Source of the DNA: Noviherbaspirillum malthae
Lineage (GTDB): Bacteria > Pseudomonadota > Gammaproteobacteria > Burkholderiales > Burkholderiaceae_D
Length of the DNA: 64,000 nucleotides
NCBI RefSeq assembly: GCF_015352985.1
Contig: NZ_JACYXF010000003.1
Span: 305,468 to 369,467, forward strand
Direction of reading: 5' to 3'
Of this stretch, positions 8,450 to 17,243 are shown one piece after another. Positions within the stretch are counted from its first letter, which is position 1; the number at the start of each line of letters is the position of its first letter. The position numbers and the translations under genes are program-made. Below the pieces are notes generated by a model. It was not told the DNA's origin. It saw only the letters and a list, made by a program, of their open reading frames with translations, and searched no databases.

Positions 8450-9541
8450 ATGAAAATCAGGACAATATCCCTGCTCGTTGCCGCAGCCTGCCTGCAGGCC
8501 GCGACGGCGCAGGCGCAATCCAGCGTCGCCGTACAGGGCGCGGTCGACCTGTTCGCCGGTTCGCTGAAATACAGCGGCGACGCCGGCCGCCGTTCCGTCG
8601 TCAACAGCGGCGGCATGACCACCTCGTATTTCGGATTCAAGGGCAGCGAAGATCTGGGCGGCGGCCTGCGCGCCGAATTCGCGCTCAACGGCTTCTTCCA
8701 GGGCGATACCGGCACATCCGGACGTTTCGGCGGAGACAATCTTTTCTCGCGCGACGCCAACATCGGCATCGCCGGCGGCTTCGGCAAGATACAGTTCGGC
8801 CGCGGGCTTGCGCCGAGCTTCCTGCCGACCGTGCTGTTCAATCCCTTCGGCGATTCCTTCAACTTCTCGCCGCTGGTCGTGCATGCCTACGTGCCGTCGG
8901 GCGCCTTCGGCGCGCGCACCTGGATCGCCTCGAATGCGGCCGACAGCGGCTGGAGCAACCAGATCATCTATTCCACGCCGGACTTCAACGGCTTGCGCGC
9001 CAACGTGCATTACCAGTTCGGCGAAGTGGCCGGCAGCAGCGGCACCAACAACATCGGTGTCAATCTGCTGTATGCGAAGGGGCCGCTCGGCTTGGCGGCG
9101 TTCTACCACAACGCTCAGGTCAGCAATCCCAACGGCGGCGCCGCGCTGATCGATGCGACCGCTGCGCCGGTCAACTACCGCGCCATCAACAAGCAGAAGG
9201 CTTATTTCCTGGGCGGCAGTTACAACCTCAATGTCGCCAAGCTGTTCGCCACCTATCAGGTCAATGACGATGACACGCCGACCGCCGCGGACATGAAGGA
9301 CAAGACGGTCAGCCTGGGCGCGAGCGTGCCGGCAGGGCAGGGTTCGGTGCTGGCCAGCTATGCGAGGACCAAGCGCGACGGCAGCCTGGTCGGCGCCGAC
9401 CTGAAGCGAGACACCCTGTCGGTCGGCTATGACTATCTGCTGTCCAAGCGCACCGACGTATACGCGATCTACATGGCGGACAAGATCACGGGCGCAAGCA
9501 GGGAGGGAAGTGTCGGCGTCGGCGTGCGCCACCGTTTCTGA
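8450..9541 (+). CDS. Gram-negative trimeric porin (betaproteobacterial type)
   Basis: A 363-residue outer-membrane porin. It has a 22-24-residue signal peptide (LLVAAACLQAATAQA) followed by SSVAVQGAVDLFAGSLKYSG and the alternating hydrophobic/aromatic pattern of a 16-strand barrel. Landmarks include TSYFGFKGSEDLGGGLRAEFALNGFF and the FGRGLAP loop-3 approach. The C-terminus ends in a strand closed by Phe (GVGVRHRF), the BamA recognition signal. GGAGGAGA precedes the start by six bases. Its place directly after the purine genes suggests it admits urate or allantoin, but the sequence does not show specificity. Confidence 0.92.
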   Translation: MKIRTISLLVAAACLQAATAQAQSSVAVQGAVDLFAGSLKYSGDAGRRSVVNSGGMTTSYFGFKGSEDLGGGLRAEFALNGFFQGDTGTSGRFGGDNLFSRDANIGIAGGFGKIQFGRGLAPSFLPTVLFNPFGDSFNFSPLVVHAYVPSGAFGARTWIASNAADSGWSNQIIYSTPDFNGLRANVHYQFGEVAGSSGTNNIGVNLLYAKGPLGLAAFYHNAQVSNPNGGAALIDATAAPVNYRAINKQKAYFLGGSYNLNVAKLFATYQVNDDDTPTAADMKDKTVSLGASVPAGQGSVLASYARTKRDGSLVGADLKRDTLSVGYDYLLSKRTDVYAIYMADKITGASREGSVGVGVRHRF

Positions 9542-9555
9542 CGGAATGAACGGCT

Positions 9556-9582
9556 GCGGCGCAGACTGCATGTCTGCGCCGC
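9556..9582. terminator. Bidirectional hairpin between convergent porin and GlcG-like gene
   Basis: A perfect 11-base-pair stem (GCGGCGCAGAC, 9556-9566; GTCTGCGCCGC, 9572-9582) with a five-base loop lies midway between the two converging stop codons. There is no clear T run on either side, so termination strength is uncertain. Confidence 0.6.
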
Positions 9583-9594
9583 ATAGTCGGGTAT

Positions 9595-10095
9595 TTACTT
9601 CAGCTGTTCCCTGACCTTCTCCAGTGCCGCCTGAGCGCACTGGTCATCCAGATGGCCGCCCGGCGCGCCGCCGATGCCGATGCCGCCGATCACGTCGTTG
9701 CCCGCCTTGATCGGCAAGCCGCCGCCGAGCAGCAGGAAGCCCGGCAGATACACCAGGTTTGCCGCGCCGGCATTCTTCTGCGCGTTTTCCATCATCATCA
9801 ATGTCGATGCCTTCGCGGACGCCGAGGTATAAGCCTTTTGCTGGCTCGACGGCAGCGTATGCGGGCCGGCCGCGTCTGCCCGTTGCACCGCCTTTACCGT
9901 GCCGGCGCGGTCGACGACGGTGACCGACACCGCATAACCCTTCTCGGCGCAGGCCGCGACGCCGGCGGCGGCGATCTGGCTGGCCAGCTCCAGGCCGATG
10001 TTGCGTTCGGTGCGCACTTGCGCATGGGTGGCCGGCGCAGCCGACATGGCGAGCGCGATCAGTGCGGCGGACAGGGTCTTGGTGGCGAGATGCAT
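9595..10095 (-). CDS. Secreted GlcG/HbpS-like (DUF336) protein
   Basis: A 166-residue protein with a Sec signal peptide (about residues 1-25, cleavage after ATHA-Q) and a single GlcG/HbpS domain. The domain shows the family start ASQIAAAGVAACAEKGYAVSVTVVDRAG and end PIKAGNDVIGGIGIGGAPGGHLDDQCAQAAL. Members bind haem or cobalamin or stabilise partner enzymes; some are periplasmic sensors. The start is strongly supported by AAGGAG six bases upstream. It converges on the porin and has no obvious operon partner. The exact ligand cannot be read from the sequence. Confidence 0.85.
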   Translation of the reverse strand: MHLATKTLSAALIALAMSAAPATHAQVRTERNIGLELASQIAAAGVAACAEKGYAVSVTVVDRAGTVKAVQRADAAGPHTLPSSQQKAYTSASAKASTLMMMENAQKNAGAANLVYLPGFLLLGGGLPIKAGNDVIGGIGIGGAPGGHLDDQCAQAALEKVREQLK

Positions 10096-10591
10096 TTGAG
10101 CTCCTTGGTATTGTTGGTTGTCGGTCCGGATGACCGTGCAAGCAGGTTAGCAAGGCGCTGCATTCGAAAAATCCGCAAAGCCCCGTGCGGCGCTAAGTAA
10201 CTTTACGTAGTGCCTGAAGCTGTGGGTGGCGTGATGCAATGATGACAACCGCACCGGACGCAAGCCCGCGAACGCCCATGAATTCATGCCGGAATGACAA
10301 TGAACTGCCGGAATGAGTAACCCGGTGGCCTGACCAATGTCGCATAGAACCGGTTTGGGCGAGACAAAGTGGCTTCATTGTGTTGACAGCCGGTAACATT
10401 TTCCTGAAAATCGGTGAATGCTGTTTGCAGCACCCCGATCTCCCGCCCCGACCCCGCGGTTAACAACCCGACTTCTGCAGTACCACCATCCATCGCATCT
10501 GTGCGGCCCAAGCCTTGGCCGGCACCATTGCACGTCCCATTTCCGCTCGGTCAGCCGACCGGCATGCGGGGGCGAAATGAAGGGAGAACTT
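10096..10591. other. Intergenic region upstream of the first chemoreceptor
   Basis: About 500 bases between divergent genes. A consensus -35 hexamer TTGACA is at 10383-10388, but the sequence 17 bases further (GAAAAT) is only a weak -10, so a promoter for the MCP gene is tentative. No RNA gene or repeat was recognised. Confidence 0.3.
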
Positions 10592-12319
10592 ATGTTCAAT
10601 CATGTAAAACTTGGTACCCGCCTGCTGGCGGGTTTTCTGTCCATCGCCGTGCTTGGCGCAATCGTCGCCGGCATCGGCATATTCAACATGAGCCGCATCA
10701 ATACGCTTGCCGAGCGCATGTATGAAAACGAGCTGCAGGGGCTTTCCAATATCAAGGAAGCCAACATCAACCTCATCTATATCGGGCGGGCGCGCGGCAA
10801 CGTGCTGCTTTCCACCACCGATGAGGAGCGCCGCACCAACATCGACAACATCCGCAAGTATGCCGACGAGCTGCGCGAGCATATCGACAAGGCCCGGCCG
10901 CTGTTCGTCACCGACAAGGCGCGCGAACTGTTTGCCGAGTACGACCGCCTCGCGGCGCAGTATGCGCAGTCCACCGCCAATTCCCTGAAACTGGCGCAGC
11001 AGGAGGCGCTGGCCCAGCGCAGCCCTGAGTTGACGGCGGCGCTTGCCGAAACCCGCCAGCATGCCAATGCGCTCGACAAGCTGCTCAGCGAACTCGCCGA
11101 CCAGAAGGAGGCACGCGCCAAGGTCGCGGCCGAAGATGCCGCCGGCGTGTACAGGAGCAGCCGCAACTTCATGATCGCGCTCACCGTCTGCAGCACGCTC
11201 GCCGGCCTCATCCTCGGCATTTTGATCACGCGCCGGCTGACCCGGCAGCTGGGCGGCGAACCGGAACAGGCCAACGAGGTGGCCGCGCGTATCGCGGCGG
11301 GCGATCTCACCGTCGACATTCCTGTCCGCAAGGACGACAGCAGCAGCATGATGTTCGGCCTGCGCCAGATGCGCGACAGCCTTGCGGCCATCGTCAGCGA
11401 TGTGCGTACCGGCACGGAAACGATTGCCACGGCATCGTCGCAGGTGGCGGCAGGCAGCCAGGATCTGTCGTCGCGCACCGAGGAGCAGGCCAGCACGCTG
11501 GAAGAGACCGCATCCTCGATGGAAGAAATGACTTCCACCGTCAAGCAGAACGCCGACAATGCGCGCCAGGCCAGCACGCTCGCCAATACGGCTTCCGGCA
11601 TCGCGGTGCGGGGCGGCGATGTCATCGGGCAAGTGGTCGCGACGATGGGCGAAATTACCGACTCCTCGCGCAAGATCGTCGACATCATCGGCGTCATCGA
11701 CGGCATCGCCTTCCAGACGAACATCCTGGCGCTGAACGCCGCAGTGGAAGCAGCCCGCGCCGGCGAACAGGGCAGGGGTTTTGCGGTGGTGGCTTCCGAA
11801 GTGCGTACGCTGGCCCAGCGCAGCGCGGCGGCAGCCAAGGAGATCAAGTCGCTGATCGACCGTTCGGTGGAGCGGGTCGAGACGGGCAGCACGCTCGTCA
11901 GCGAGGCGGGAACGACCATGGAGGAGATCGTCGGCAGCGTGCGCCGCGTCACCGATATCGTCGGAGAAATCAGTGCGGCCAGCGAGGAGCAGACGGCGGG
12001 CATCGAGCAGATCAATCAGGCCGTCACGCAGATGGATGAAGTGACCCAGCAGAACGCGGCGCTGGTGGAAGAAGCCGCCGCCGCGTCGGATGCGATGCGC
12101 GACCAGGCAATGCGGCTGGCGCAGCTGGTGAGCGTGTTCAAGCTGAACGCAGGTGCGGGAAGGGGAGCGGGCGTCGCGGCGCCACCAGCGCAGGATGTGC
12201 GTTCCGGCCATCGTCACATTGTGGCGTCGAGACCCCAGAACAGGCGCGCGGTTGCGGTTGCGCCCCGCCCGCAGGTCGCGCCTGCGGCGCATGCCGGCGG
12301 GGAATGGGAAGAATTTTAA
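10592..12319 (+). CDS. Methyl-accepting chemotaxis protein with CheR-tethering pentapeptide
   Basis: A 575-residue transmembrane chemoreceptor. TM1 is at residues about 9-31. A periplasmic four-helix-bundle sensor occupies about 32-185, TM2 about 188-210 ([19 protein letters not shown]), then a HAMP domain ([11 protein letters not shown]...[13 protein letters not shown]) and the coiled-coil signalling domain. The hairpin tip is canonical ([20 protein letters not shown]). Methylation-type Gln/Glu pairs flank it. The protein ends in EWEEF after an Ala/Pro/Arg linker, matching the xWxxF motif that tethers CheR. The start at 10592 is chosen because AGGGAG lies five bases before it; an in-frame ATG at 10577 lacks a site. 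No ligand can be assigned. Confidence 0.92.
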   Translation: MFNHVKLGTRLLAGFLSIAVLGAIVAGIGIFNMSRINTLAERMYENELQGLSNIKEANINLIYIGRARGNVLLSTTDEERRTNIDNIRKYADELREHIDKARPLFVTDKARELFAEYDRLAAQYAQSTANSLKLAQQEALAQRSPELTAALAETRQHANALDKLLSELADQKEARAKVAAEDAAGVYRSSRNFMIALTVCSTLAGLILGILITRRLTRQLGGEPEQANEVAARIAAGDLTVDIPVRKDDSSSMMFGLRQMRDSLAAIVSDVRTGTETIATASSQVAAGSQDLSSRTEEQASTLEETASSMEEMTSTVKQNADNARQASTLANTASGIAVRGGDVIGQVVATMGEITDSSRKIVDIIGVIDGIAFQTNILALNAAVEAARAGEQGRGFAVVASEVRTLAQRSAAAAKEIKSLIDRSVERVETGSTLVSEAGTTMEEIVGSVRRVTDIVGEISAASEEQTAGIEQINQAVTQMDEVTQQNAALVEEAAAASDAMRDQAMRLAQLVSVFKLNAGAGRGAGVAAPPAQDVRSGHRHIVASRPQNRRAVAVAPRPQVAPAAHAGGEWEEF

Positions 12320-12409
12320 ACATTCAGCCTGAAACAAACACCCAGTAACCGATGCAGGGAACGGTTTCCGTTCCCGCAAAACCGGTCCATGCCGAAGCCA
12401 GGCAGCATG

Positions 12410-12443
12410 AAAGGACTCACCGCGTGGTGGGTCCTTTTCTTTT
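12410..12443 (+). terminator. Terminator downstream of the first chemoreceptor
   Basis: Arms AAAGGACTCACC (12410-12421) and GGTGGGTCCTTT (12426-12437), with one G-T pair, close a four-base loop. TCTTTTC completes a T-rich tail on the plus strand. Confidence 0.85.
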
Positions 12444-12519
12444 CAGGCGGCTGCACGTCGAACTGTACGCATCGTTGTTTGATGTACGCGGCAGCTGCTT
12501 GCATGCGCGCACGCAGGAA

Positions 12520-12547
12520 GGAACTCAAGGCCGCCTTGTGCCACATA
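12520..12547 (+). promoter_or_regulatory. HrpL-type hrp box upstream of the 12645 gene
   Basis: GGAACT (12520-12525), a 15-base spacer, then CCACATA (12541-12547) fits the HrpL consensus GGAACC-N15/16-CCACNNA at all but the last base of the first block. It is on the coding strand, about 100 bases before the ATG. See the other three boxes at 45463, 47133 and 58525, all with the same 15-base spacer. Confidence 0.8.
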
Positions 12548-12644
12548 TGATGAGTCAGTAGACGAATCGAACAAGAAATGACAAGCCGATCAATCAGGAT
12601 GGCATTGGCAATTTCTATAATCTTATTTTTGATGCGAGGCTTCC

Positions 12645-13367
12645 ATGGGCGCCGTAAACTCCTCACTGAAATATAATTTCAGGCCTGATGACTACAACGC
12701 TCCGCAAGTCAAGCGAGGAGCCGATGGCAACTATAATCTCACCGACTATCAGGCAGCGCTGACGGTGCGCAGTTGGATGTACAACAACATGCCAAATGGG
12801 ATGATAGGTTTTCAAACGGTCCAGGGTGCAGCCCGTTTACCCAAGGAAGGTTCAAGTGATATTTCAATTGATGGAAAAACTTATACGTTAACGGAACAGG
12901 ATAAAGCAGCGTTTCGGAAATTCAATCATGACGGTCTAACGCTATTTCGCAGACTGGATGGAGGCCACAACGGTACGCATGACCTCGTAATGGGTATCTG
13001 GGATATTGACGCCGCGATCAAGAATGGCAGGTTGCATGGAGCGGCAGACCATTCTCCAAATGGAGAATGGAGAAATCGTAATAGCGAGATGCCGCCTGCC
13101 GAGGCGGCAAAGATTTTTGATGACTATGTTTCCAAGAGACTAGGCGGCAGTTGGAACATGGCCGAGCGAGATCTGAAATACGTAGCCAACGCGCATGGAA
13201 TGTACCTCCCTACGAAAGATGGAAAGCAATTTCTAATGATCGACGACCCACAAGTCATCCGCGCCGCAAGTGTACTTCTGGATAATTGGGGCGAGGTTCA
13301 GATCGGTGAAGGAAACAGCGTCGGAATGCTGTCGCAGGAAGAATTGCAGAAACTGATGTCGCTGTAA
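12645..13367 (+). CDS. Unknown protein under a hrp box; candidate type III-secreted protein
   Basis: I do not recognise this 240-residue protein. It is soluble, without a signal peptide or transmembrane helix. The first 35 residues are rich in Asn, Ser, Tyr and Pro and poor in Leu (MGAVNSSLKYNFRPDDYNAPQ), as in many type III substrates. The middle has RKFNHDGLTLFRRLDGGHNGTHDLVMGIWDIDAAIKNG, with spaced Asp/Asn residues that could bind a divalent metal. The end, MLSQEELQKLMSL, is amphipathic. The gene is clearly richer in A/T than its neighbours, suggesting recent acquisition. A HrpL box lies 100 bases upstream and GAGG five bases before the ATG. It is isolated: the MCP terminator is upstream and a convergent response regulator downstream. 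Confidence 0.75.
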   Translation: MGAVNSSLKYNFRPDDYNAPQVKRGADGNYNLTDYQAALTVRSWMYNNMPNGMIGFQTVQGAARLPKEGSSDISIDGKTYTLTEQDKAAFRKFNHDGLTLFRRLDGGHNGTHDLVMGIWDIDAAIKNGRLHGAADHSPNGEWRNRNSEMPPAEAAKIFDDYVSKRLGGSWNMAERDLKYVANAHGMYLPTKDGKQFLMIDDPQVIRAASVLLDNWGEVQIGEGNSVGMLSQEELQKLMSL

Positions 13368-13383
13368 GCGGGTAGACACAAAC

Positions 13384-13998
13384 TCAACCTTCCACCAGCG
13401 GCGCATACTGCCGCACCAGCTGCGCCAGCGTCTCGGCTTCCAGCTTCTCGGCGAGATTGGCGCGGTGCACTTCCACCGTGCGCGGCGACAGATCCAGCGC
13501 ACGGCCGATCTCGCGGTTGGTCAGGCCCGCCACCAGCAATTCCAGCACCTCGCGCTCCCGCGCGGACAGGCGGGCGAAGCGTTCCTGCGCCGTGCGCTCG
13601 GCTTCCTTGCGGCTTTTCTGCAGCAGGTGGGTCTTGAGCGCCTTTTGCAGCGTATCGATCAGCACTTCGTCATCCACCGGTTTTTCGAGGAATTCGGTGG
13701 CGCCGGACTTGAATGCGCGCCGGCACAAGTCCACGGTGGCGTGCCCGGTGAGAATGATGACCGGCTGCGTCACGTTCATCGCCATCAGGCGGTCGAGCAG
13801 GCTCATGCCGCTGCCGCCGGGCATGCGCACATCGAGCAGGATGGCGCCGGGCTGCTCCGGATCGAAGCGCAGCAGGAAGGAGTCGGCATTCGCATGCGAC
13901 TGCACCTGCATGCCGACGGTGGACAGGAGCAATGCGAGGCCTTGGCGCACGGCGTCGTCATCGTCGATCAGATATATCACCGGCAATACCGAGCTCAT
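13384..13998 (-). CDS. FixJ/NarL-type response regulator
   Basis: A 204-residue regulator. The receiver domain (residues 1-120) has the acidic pair DDDDAVRQG, phosphoacceptor Asp in ILLDVRMPGGSG, the Thr switch in VIILTGHATVD and the conserved Lys in FLEKPVDDEVL. The C-terminal LuxR-type helix-turn-helix (about 140-200) has LSAREREVLELLVAGLTNREIGRALDLSPRTVEVHRANL. It overlaps the upstream kinase gene by four bases (13995-13998), so the two form a coupled two-component system. FixJ/TodT relatives activate catabolic or respiratory genes; the target is unknown here. Confidence 0.92.
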   Translation of the reverse strand: MSSVLPVIYLIDDDDAVRQGLALLLSTVGMQVQSHANADSFLLRFDPEQPGAILLDVRMPGGSGMSLLDRLMAMNVTQPVIILTGHATVDLCRRAFKSGATEFLEKPVDDEVLIDTLQKALKTHLLQKSRKEAERTAQERFARLSAREREVLELLVAGLTNREIGRALDLSPRTVEVHRANLAEKLEAETLAQLVRQYAPLVEG

Positions 13999-15476
13999 GC
14001 CGCCATCTCCTCTTCCATTCGTGAAAAGCGCAGTGAAAATTCCGCGCCGCCTGTCGTTCCGTTGGTGGCGCTGATCGCACAGCCCATGTTGCCGGCGAGG
14101 GTTTCACACAGCGTCAGTCCCAGCCCCAGCCCGTTTTCCCTGGTCGTATAGAAAGGCTCGAACAGTCGCGGCAATGCCTGCGCCGGAATGCCCGGACCGT
14201 TGTCGGCAATGCGCAGCACGGCCGCGCCGACAACGCTCCCCGATGCAATATGAATGCGCAGACGGCGCGCGGCGACCGGCATGCCATCCATCGCCTGCAG
14301 GGCATTGAGCAGCAGGTTGTGCAGGATCTGGTCCAGCGCAACGGGGTCGGCCTGCACGGTGACGGGCGCCGATTCTTCGATATGCACCGGCGCCGTGTGC
14401 CGCTGCTGCAGCTCCGGCTCCAGCAGGTGCAGCGCCCGCCGCACCGCGTCGCCCAGTACGACAGGACTGATCGGCTGTTCCTGCTGCCGCTGTTCCACCA
14501 GGCTTCGCAGGCGGTTGATGACGGCGCTGGCGCGCTTGGCTTGGGCGATCGCATGACCAAGCGCCGCCGTTGCCGCCTGCACCTCGCTTTTCTCCATGTC
14601 CAGCAGGCGACGCGCCGCCTGGCAATTGGCGAGTATCGCGGTCAGCGGCTGGTTCAGTTCGTGCGCCACGCCCGCCGACAGCTCTCCCAGCGTACTGAGC
14701 CGCTCGGCGCGGCGCAGGCGCAGCAGGCTTTCCGCCCGCCGTCGTTCCACGGCTTGCCGGCGCGCTGCATAGGCTGCGGCCACGATCAGCGCGGACAGCA
14801 CGCTCCAGATCGCAATTGCCGCCAGCGGCAGGTCTGACCAGGCAAGGCCGCGCCGGATGAGAAGACCGAAAGGCTGGCTGTCGGAGGAAAGATGCTTGCT
14901 GAAATCCATCTGCCATGCGGCCGCCGCCAGCGGTCCCTGCTGCAGCAGCATGCTGCTGCCGGCATCATGCAGCTGCACCTGCAGCGGAGCGGTCGGCCAT
15001 TCGGTGCGCGGAACCATTTGGCGCATGTCGATCTGCAGGGCCCAGCTGTCGCGCTCCCCGGCCTGCACCAGCCAGTATCGGCCGCGCGTGAAGTCGCCGC
15101 CGGCGACCTCCGCATGTCCGCTGCGGCGGGAGGCGGCCTCCGCCTTGAACAGCGTCGCATCCCAGGACGGCTCCATGCGGCTGCACAGCACGGCAGTGAT
15201 CTGGGGATAGATGCGCATGATCTGCGCACGCGCCGACGGTGCGCATTTCGCATCCTCGGCGCCGACGGCCGCGAGCGTGGCGAGGATGGTGTCGTGCTGC
15301 ACGGTCCGCTGCGTCAGCAATCGGTGGGCAATCCGGCTGTCGGTTTCGAAGAGCTGGCGCTGTGCCTGGAAATCCGAATAACAGAGCCAGCCGCTGCCGC
15401 CTGCCGTACACGCCAGCCATGCGGCCAGCCAGGCGAGGCTGCGGGTCCGGTTCTTGAAAAAATGACGCATGGGCAT
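13995..15476 (-). CDS. Membrane sensor histidine kinase, partner of the response regulator
   Basis: A 493-residue kinase. TM1 is near residues 11-30 (SLAWLAAWLACTAGGSGWLC), a periplasmic sensor of about 200 residues follows, and TM2 is at LPLAAIAIWSVLSALIVAAA. The dimerisation/phosphoacceptor helix is ELSAGVAHELNQPLTAILA (H-box). The ATPase has NLLLNALQAMDG (N), DNGPGIP (G1) and GLGLGLTLCETLA (G2). Architecture resembles DctB/TodS-like kinases without a PAS domain. The start MPMRHFF is preceded by GGAAAGG; a longer open frame upstream crosses the divergent promoter. The sensor domain has no recognised fold. A TTGTATACAA palindrome lies 70 bases upstream of the start. Confidence 0.88.
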   Translation of the reverse strand: MPMRHFFKNRTRSLAWLAAWLACTAGGSGWLCYSDFQAQRQLFETDSRIAHRLLTQRTVQHDTILATLAAVGAEDAKCAPSARAQIMRIYPQITAVLCSRMEPSWDATLFKAEAASRRSGHAEVAGGDFTRGRYWLVQAGERDSWALQIDMRQMVPRTEWPTAPLQVQLHDAGSSMLLQQGPLAAAAWQMDFSKHLSSDSQPFGLLIRRGLAWSDLPLAAIAIWSVLSALIVAAAYAARRQAVERRRAESLLRLRRAERLSTLGELSAGVAHELNQPLTAILANCQAARRLLDMEKSEVQAATAALGHAIAQAKRASAVINRLRSLVEQRQQEQPISPVVLGDAVRRALHLLEPELQQRHTAPVHIEESAPVTVQADPVALDQILHNLLLNALQAMDGMPVAARRLRIHIASGSVVGAAVLRIADNGPGIPAQALPRLFEPFYTTRENGLGLGLTLCETLAGNMGCAISATNGTTGGAEFSLRFSRMEEEMAA

Positions 15477-15545
15477 GTCGGCCTTTCCGGCGGTGCCGCG
15501 GAAAATTGCCTCAAAACAACGCAGGCCATTCCGAACGAGCAAGTA

Positions 15546-15568
15546 TTGTATACAAAGTTTGTATAGTA
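15546..15568. promoter_or_regulatory. TTGTATACAA palindrome in the kinase / chemoreceptor divergent promoter
   Basis: The perfect 10-base palindrome TTGTATACAA is at 15546-15555, followed by a related half TTTGTATAGTA to 15569 that includes a possible -10 (TATAGT, 15563-15568). The identical palindrome occurs at 29334-29343 over the -35 of the amidohydrolase/ammonia-lyase operon, next to a GntR regulator. It is therefore a candidate operator, although it could also be simple promoter sequence. Confidence 0.4.
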
Positions 15569-15646
15569 GGCTAAGCTCCGCGGCATGTACAGATGGCGCC
15601 GCGTCACTGTGTTTTTCCGGTTCGATCTCTGCCCGAAGGAGCTTGC

Positions 15647-17212
15647 ATGTTTCGTAACACCAGCGTCGGAATGCGTCTTGTGTGGTTGATCGCATTCAAC
15701 AGCCTGCTGCTGATCGTTTCCGGCGCGGCGGCGCTGGCATCCCTCTACAAGAGCAACGAGGCCACGCGCCATCTGTACGAGAACCAGCTGGCGGCCAGCA
15801 TTCATCTGGCCGACGCGCGTTCCAACCAGATGCTCGTGCGGGTGCTGCTCGACCAGGCGGCCTTCGCGCCGGACTCCCCCGACGCGGCCAAGCGCATCGC
15901 CGGCGCCGAAGCCTTCATGCAGAAATCCCGGCAGGCGTGGAATGCCTATGTCGCGCTTCCCCGCAATGAAAAGGAAGAAGCGCTTGCCGCCGATGTCGCC
16001 GCCAAGCGCGACGCCTTCTTCAACAATGGCGCGGCGGTGCTGATCAAGTCGCTGCAGGCACTCGACCGCGACGCAATCGGCCGCAACGTGATGGAAGTTC
16101 TTCCCGCCCTCGACCGCGAACTCAATGCACGCGGCACGGAACTGGCGCAAATGCAGCTCAACAGCGCCAAGACCGAGTATGAACAGGGGCAGCAGGATTT
16201 CAGGATGTTCGAACGCATTGCGGTGTCGGTGATCGTCATCGGCGTGCTGCTCGGCGCCTTCGTGGCATGGATGATCCGCCGGTCCATCGTGCAGCCGCTG
16301 GGCGAAATGATGGTACAGCTCGACCGCATTGCCGGCGGCGATTTGAGCGCGCGCATCGAGCCTTGCGGGCGCAACGAGATCGGCCGCCTGATGGAGGGCC
16401 TGATCCGCATGCAGTCCGGTCTTTCCGCCATGGTCGGCAAGATGCGCACGGGTTCCGAACTCATCGCCACGGCCAGCCAGGAAATCGCGACTGGCAATGC
16501 CGACCTGTCGCAGCGCACCGAGGAGCAGGCGGCATCCCTGCAGGAGACTGCGAGCAGCATGGAAAACCTGGCCGATACCGTCAAGCGCAATGCCAACAAT
16601 GCCAAACAGGCCAGCAGCCTGTCGGGCGACGCGCTGCGCATTGCCGAGGAGGGCGGCAAGGTGGTAAATGATGTCGTGGTCACGATGAACGGCATCAGCG
16701 CCTCTTCCGCGCGCATTGTCGACATCATCGGCGTCATCGAGGGCATCGCCTTCCAGACCAACATCCTGGCGCTCAACGCCGCGGTGGAGGCGGCGCGCGC
16801 AGGCGAGGAAGGGCGCGGATTCGCCGTGGTGGCGAGCGAGGTACGCAATCTGGCCCAGCGTTCCGCAGCAGCAGCCAAGGAGATCAAGGAACTGATCGAC
16901 CACTCGGCGTTGCAGGTGAATCAGGGCGCCGCGATGGTGGATCAGGCCGGCAAGACCATGGAAAAAATCGTCGGCGCGGTCGGACGCGTTGAAAGCATCA
17001 TGAGCGAGATCAGCCATGCCTCCGTCGAGCAAAGCGGCGGCATCGACCAGGTCAGCATCGCGGTGTCTCAGATGGATACGGTAACGCAGCAGAACGCGGC
17101 GCTGGTGGAGCAGGCCGCCGCGGCTGCGGAGTCGCTCGAGGAGCAGGCGCACCTGCTCAACGAAGCGGTGGCGCAGTTCAGGCTGCCGGCAAATGCCCTG
17201 CAGAAGCTCTAG
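15647..17212 (+). CDS. Methyl-accepting chemotaxis protein
   Basis: A 521-residue chemoreceptor. TM1 is at residues about 9-30 (LVWLIAFNSLLLIVSGAAALA), a four-helix-bundle periplasmic domain runs to about residue 188, and TM2 is IAVSVIVIGVLLGAFVAWMI. HAMP (RRSIVQPLGEMMVQLDRIAGGDLSARI) and the signalling coiled coil follow, with hairpin tip [20 protein letters not shown]. Unlike the receptor at 10592 it ends in NALQKL without a CheR-tethering pentapeptide. AAGGAG six bases before the ATG fixes the start. It is divergent from the histidine kinase at 13995-15476. Confidence 0.92.
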   Translation: MFRNTSVGMRLVWLIAFNSLLLIVSGAAALASLYKSNEATRHLYENQLAASIHLADARSNQMLVRVLLDQAAFAPDSPDAAKRIAGAEAFMQKSRQAWNAYVALPRNEKEEALAADVAAKRDAFFNNGAAVLIKSLQALDRDAIGRNVMEVLPALDRELNARGTELAQMQLNSAKTEYEQGQQDFRMFERIAVSVIVIGVLLGAFVAWMIRRSIVQPLGEMMVQLDRIAGGDLSARIEPCGRNEIGRLMEGLIRMQSGLSAMVGKMRTGSELIATASQEIATGNADLSQRTEEQAASLQETASSMENLADTVKRNANNAKQASSLSGDALRIAEEGGKVVNDVVVTMNGISASSARIVDIIGVIEGIAFQTNILALNAAVEAARAGEEGRGFAVVASEVRNLAQRSAAAAKEIKELIDHSALQVNQGAAMVDQAGKTMEKIVGAVGRVESIMSEISHASVEQSGGIDQVSIAVSQMDTVTQQNAALVEQAAAAAESLEEQAHLLNEAVAQFRLPANALQKL

Positions 17213-17243
17213 GCTTTCCGCGAAGGCACTTCCGGATTCCGCG

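Noticed and set aside
10460..12379. 639-codon antisense open frame over the first chemoreceptor
   Set aside because: Shadow of the MCP gene; no ribosome site or domain.
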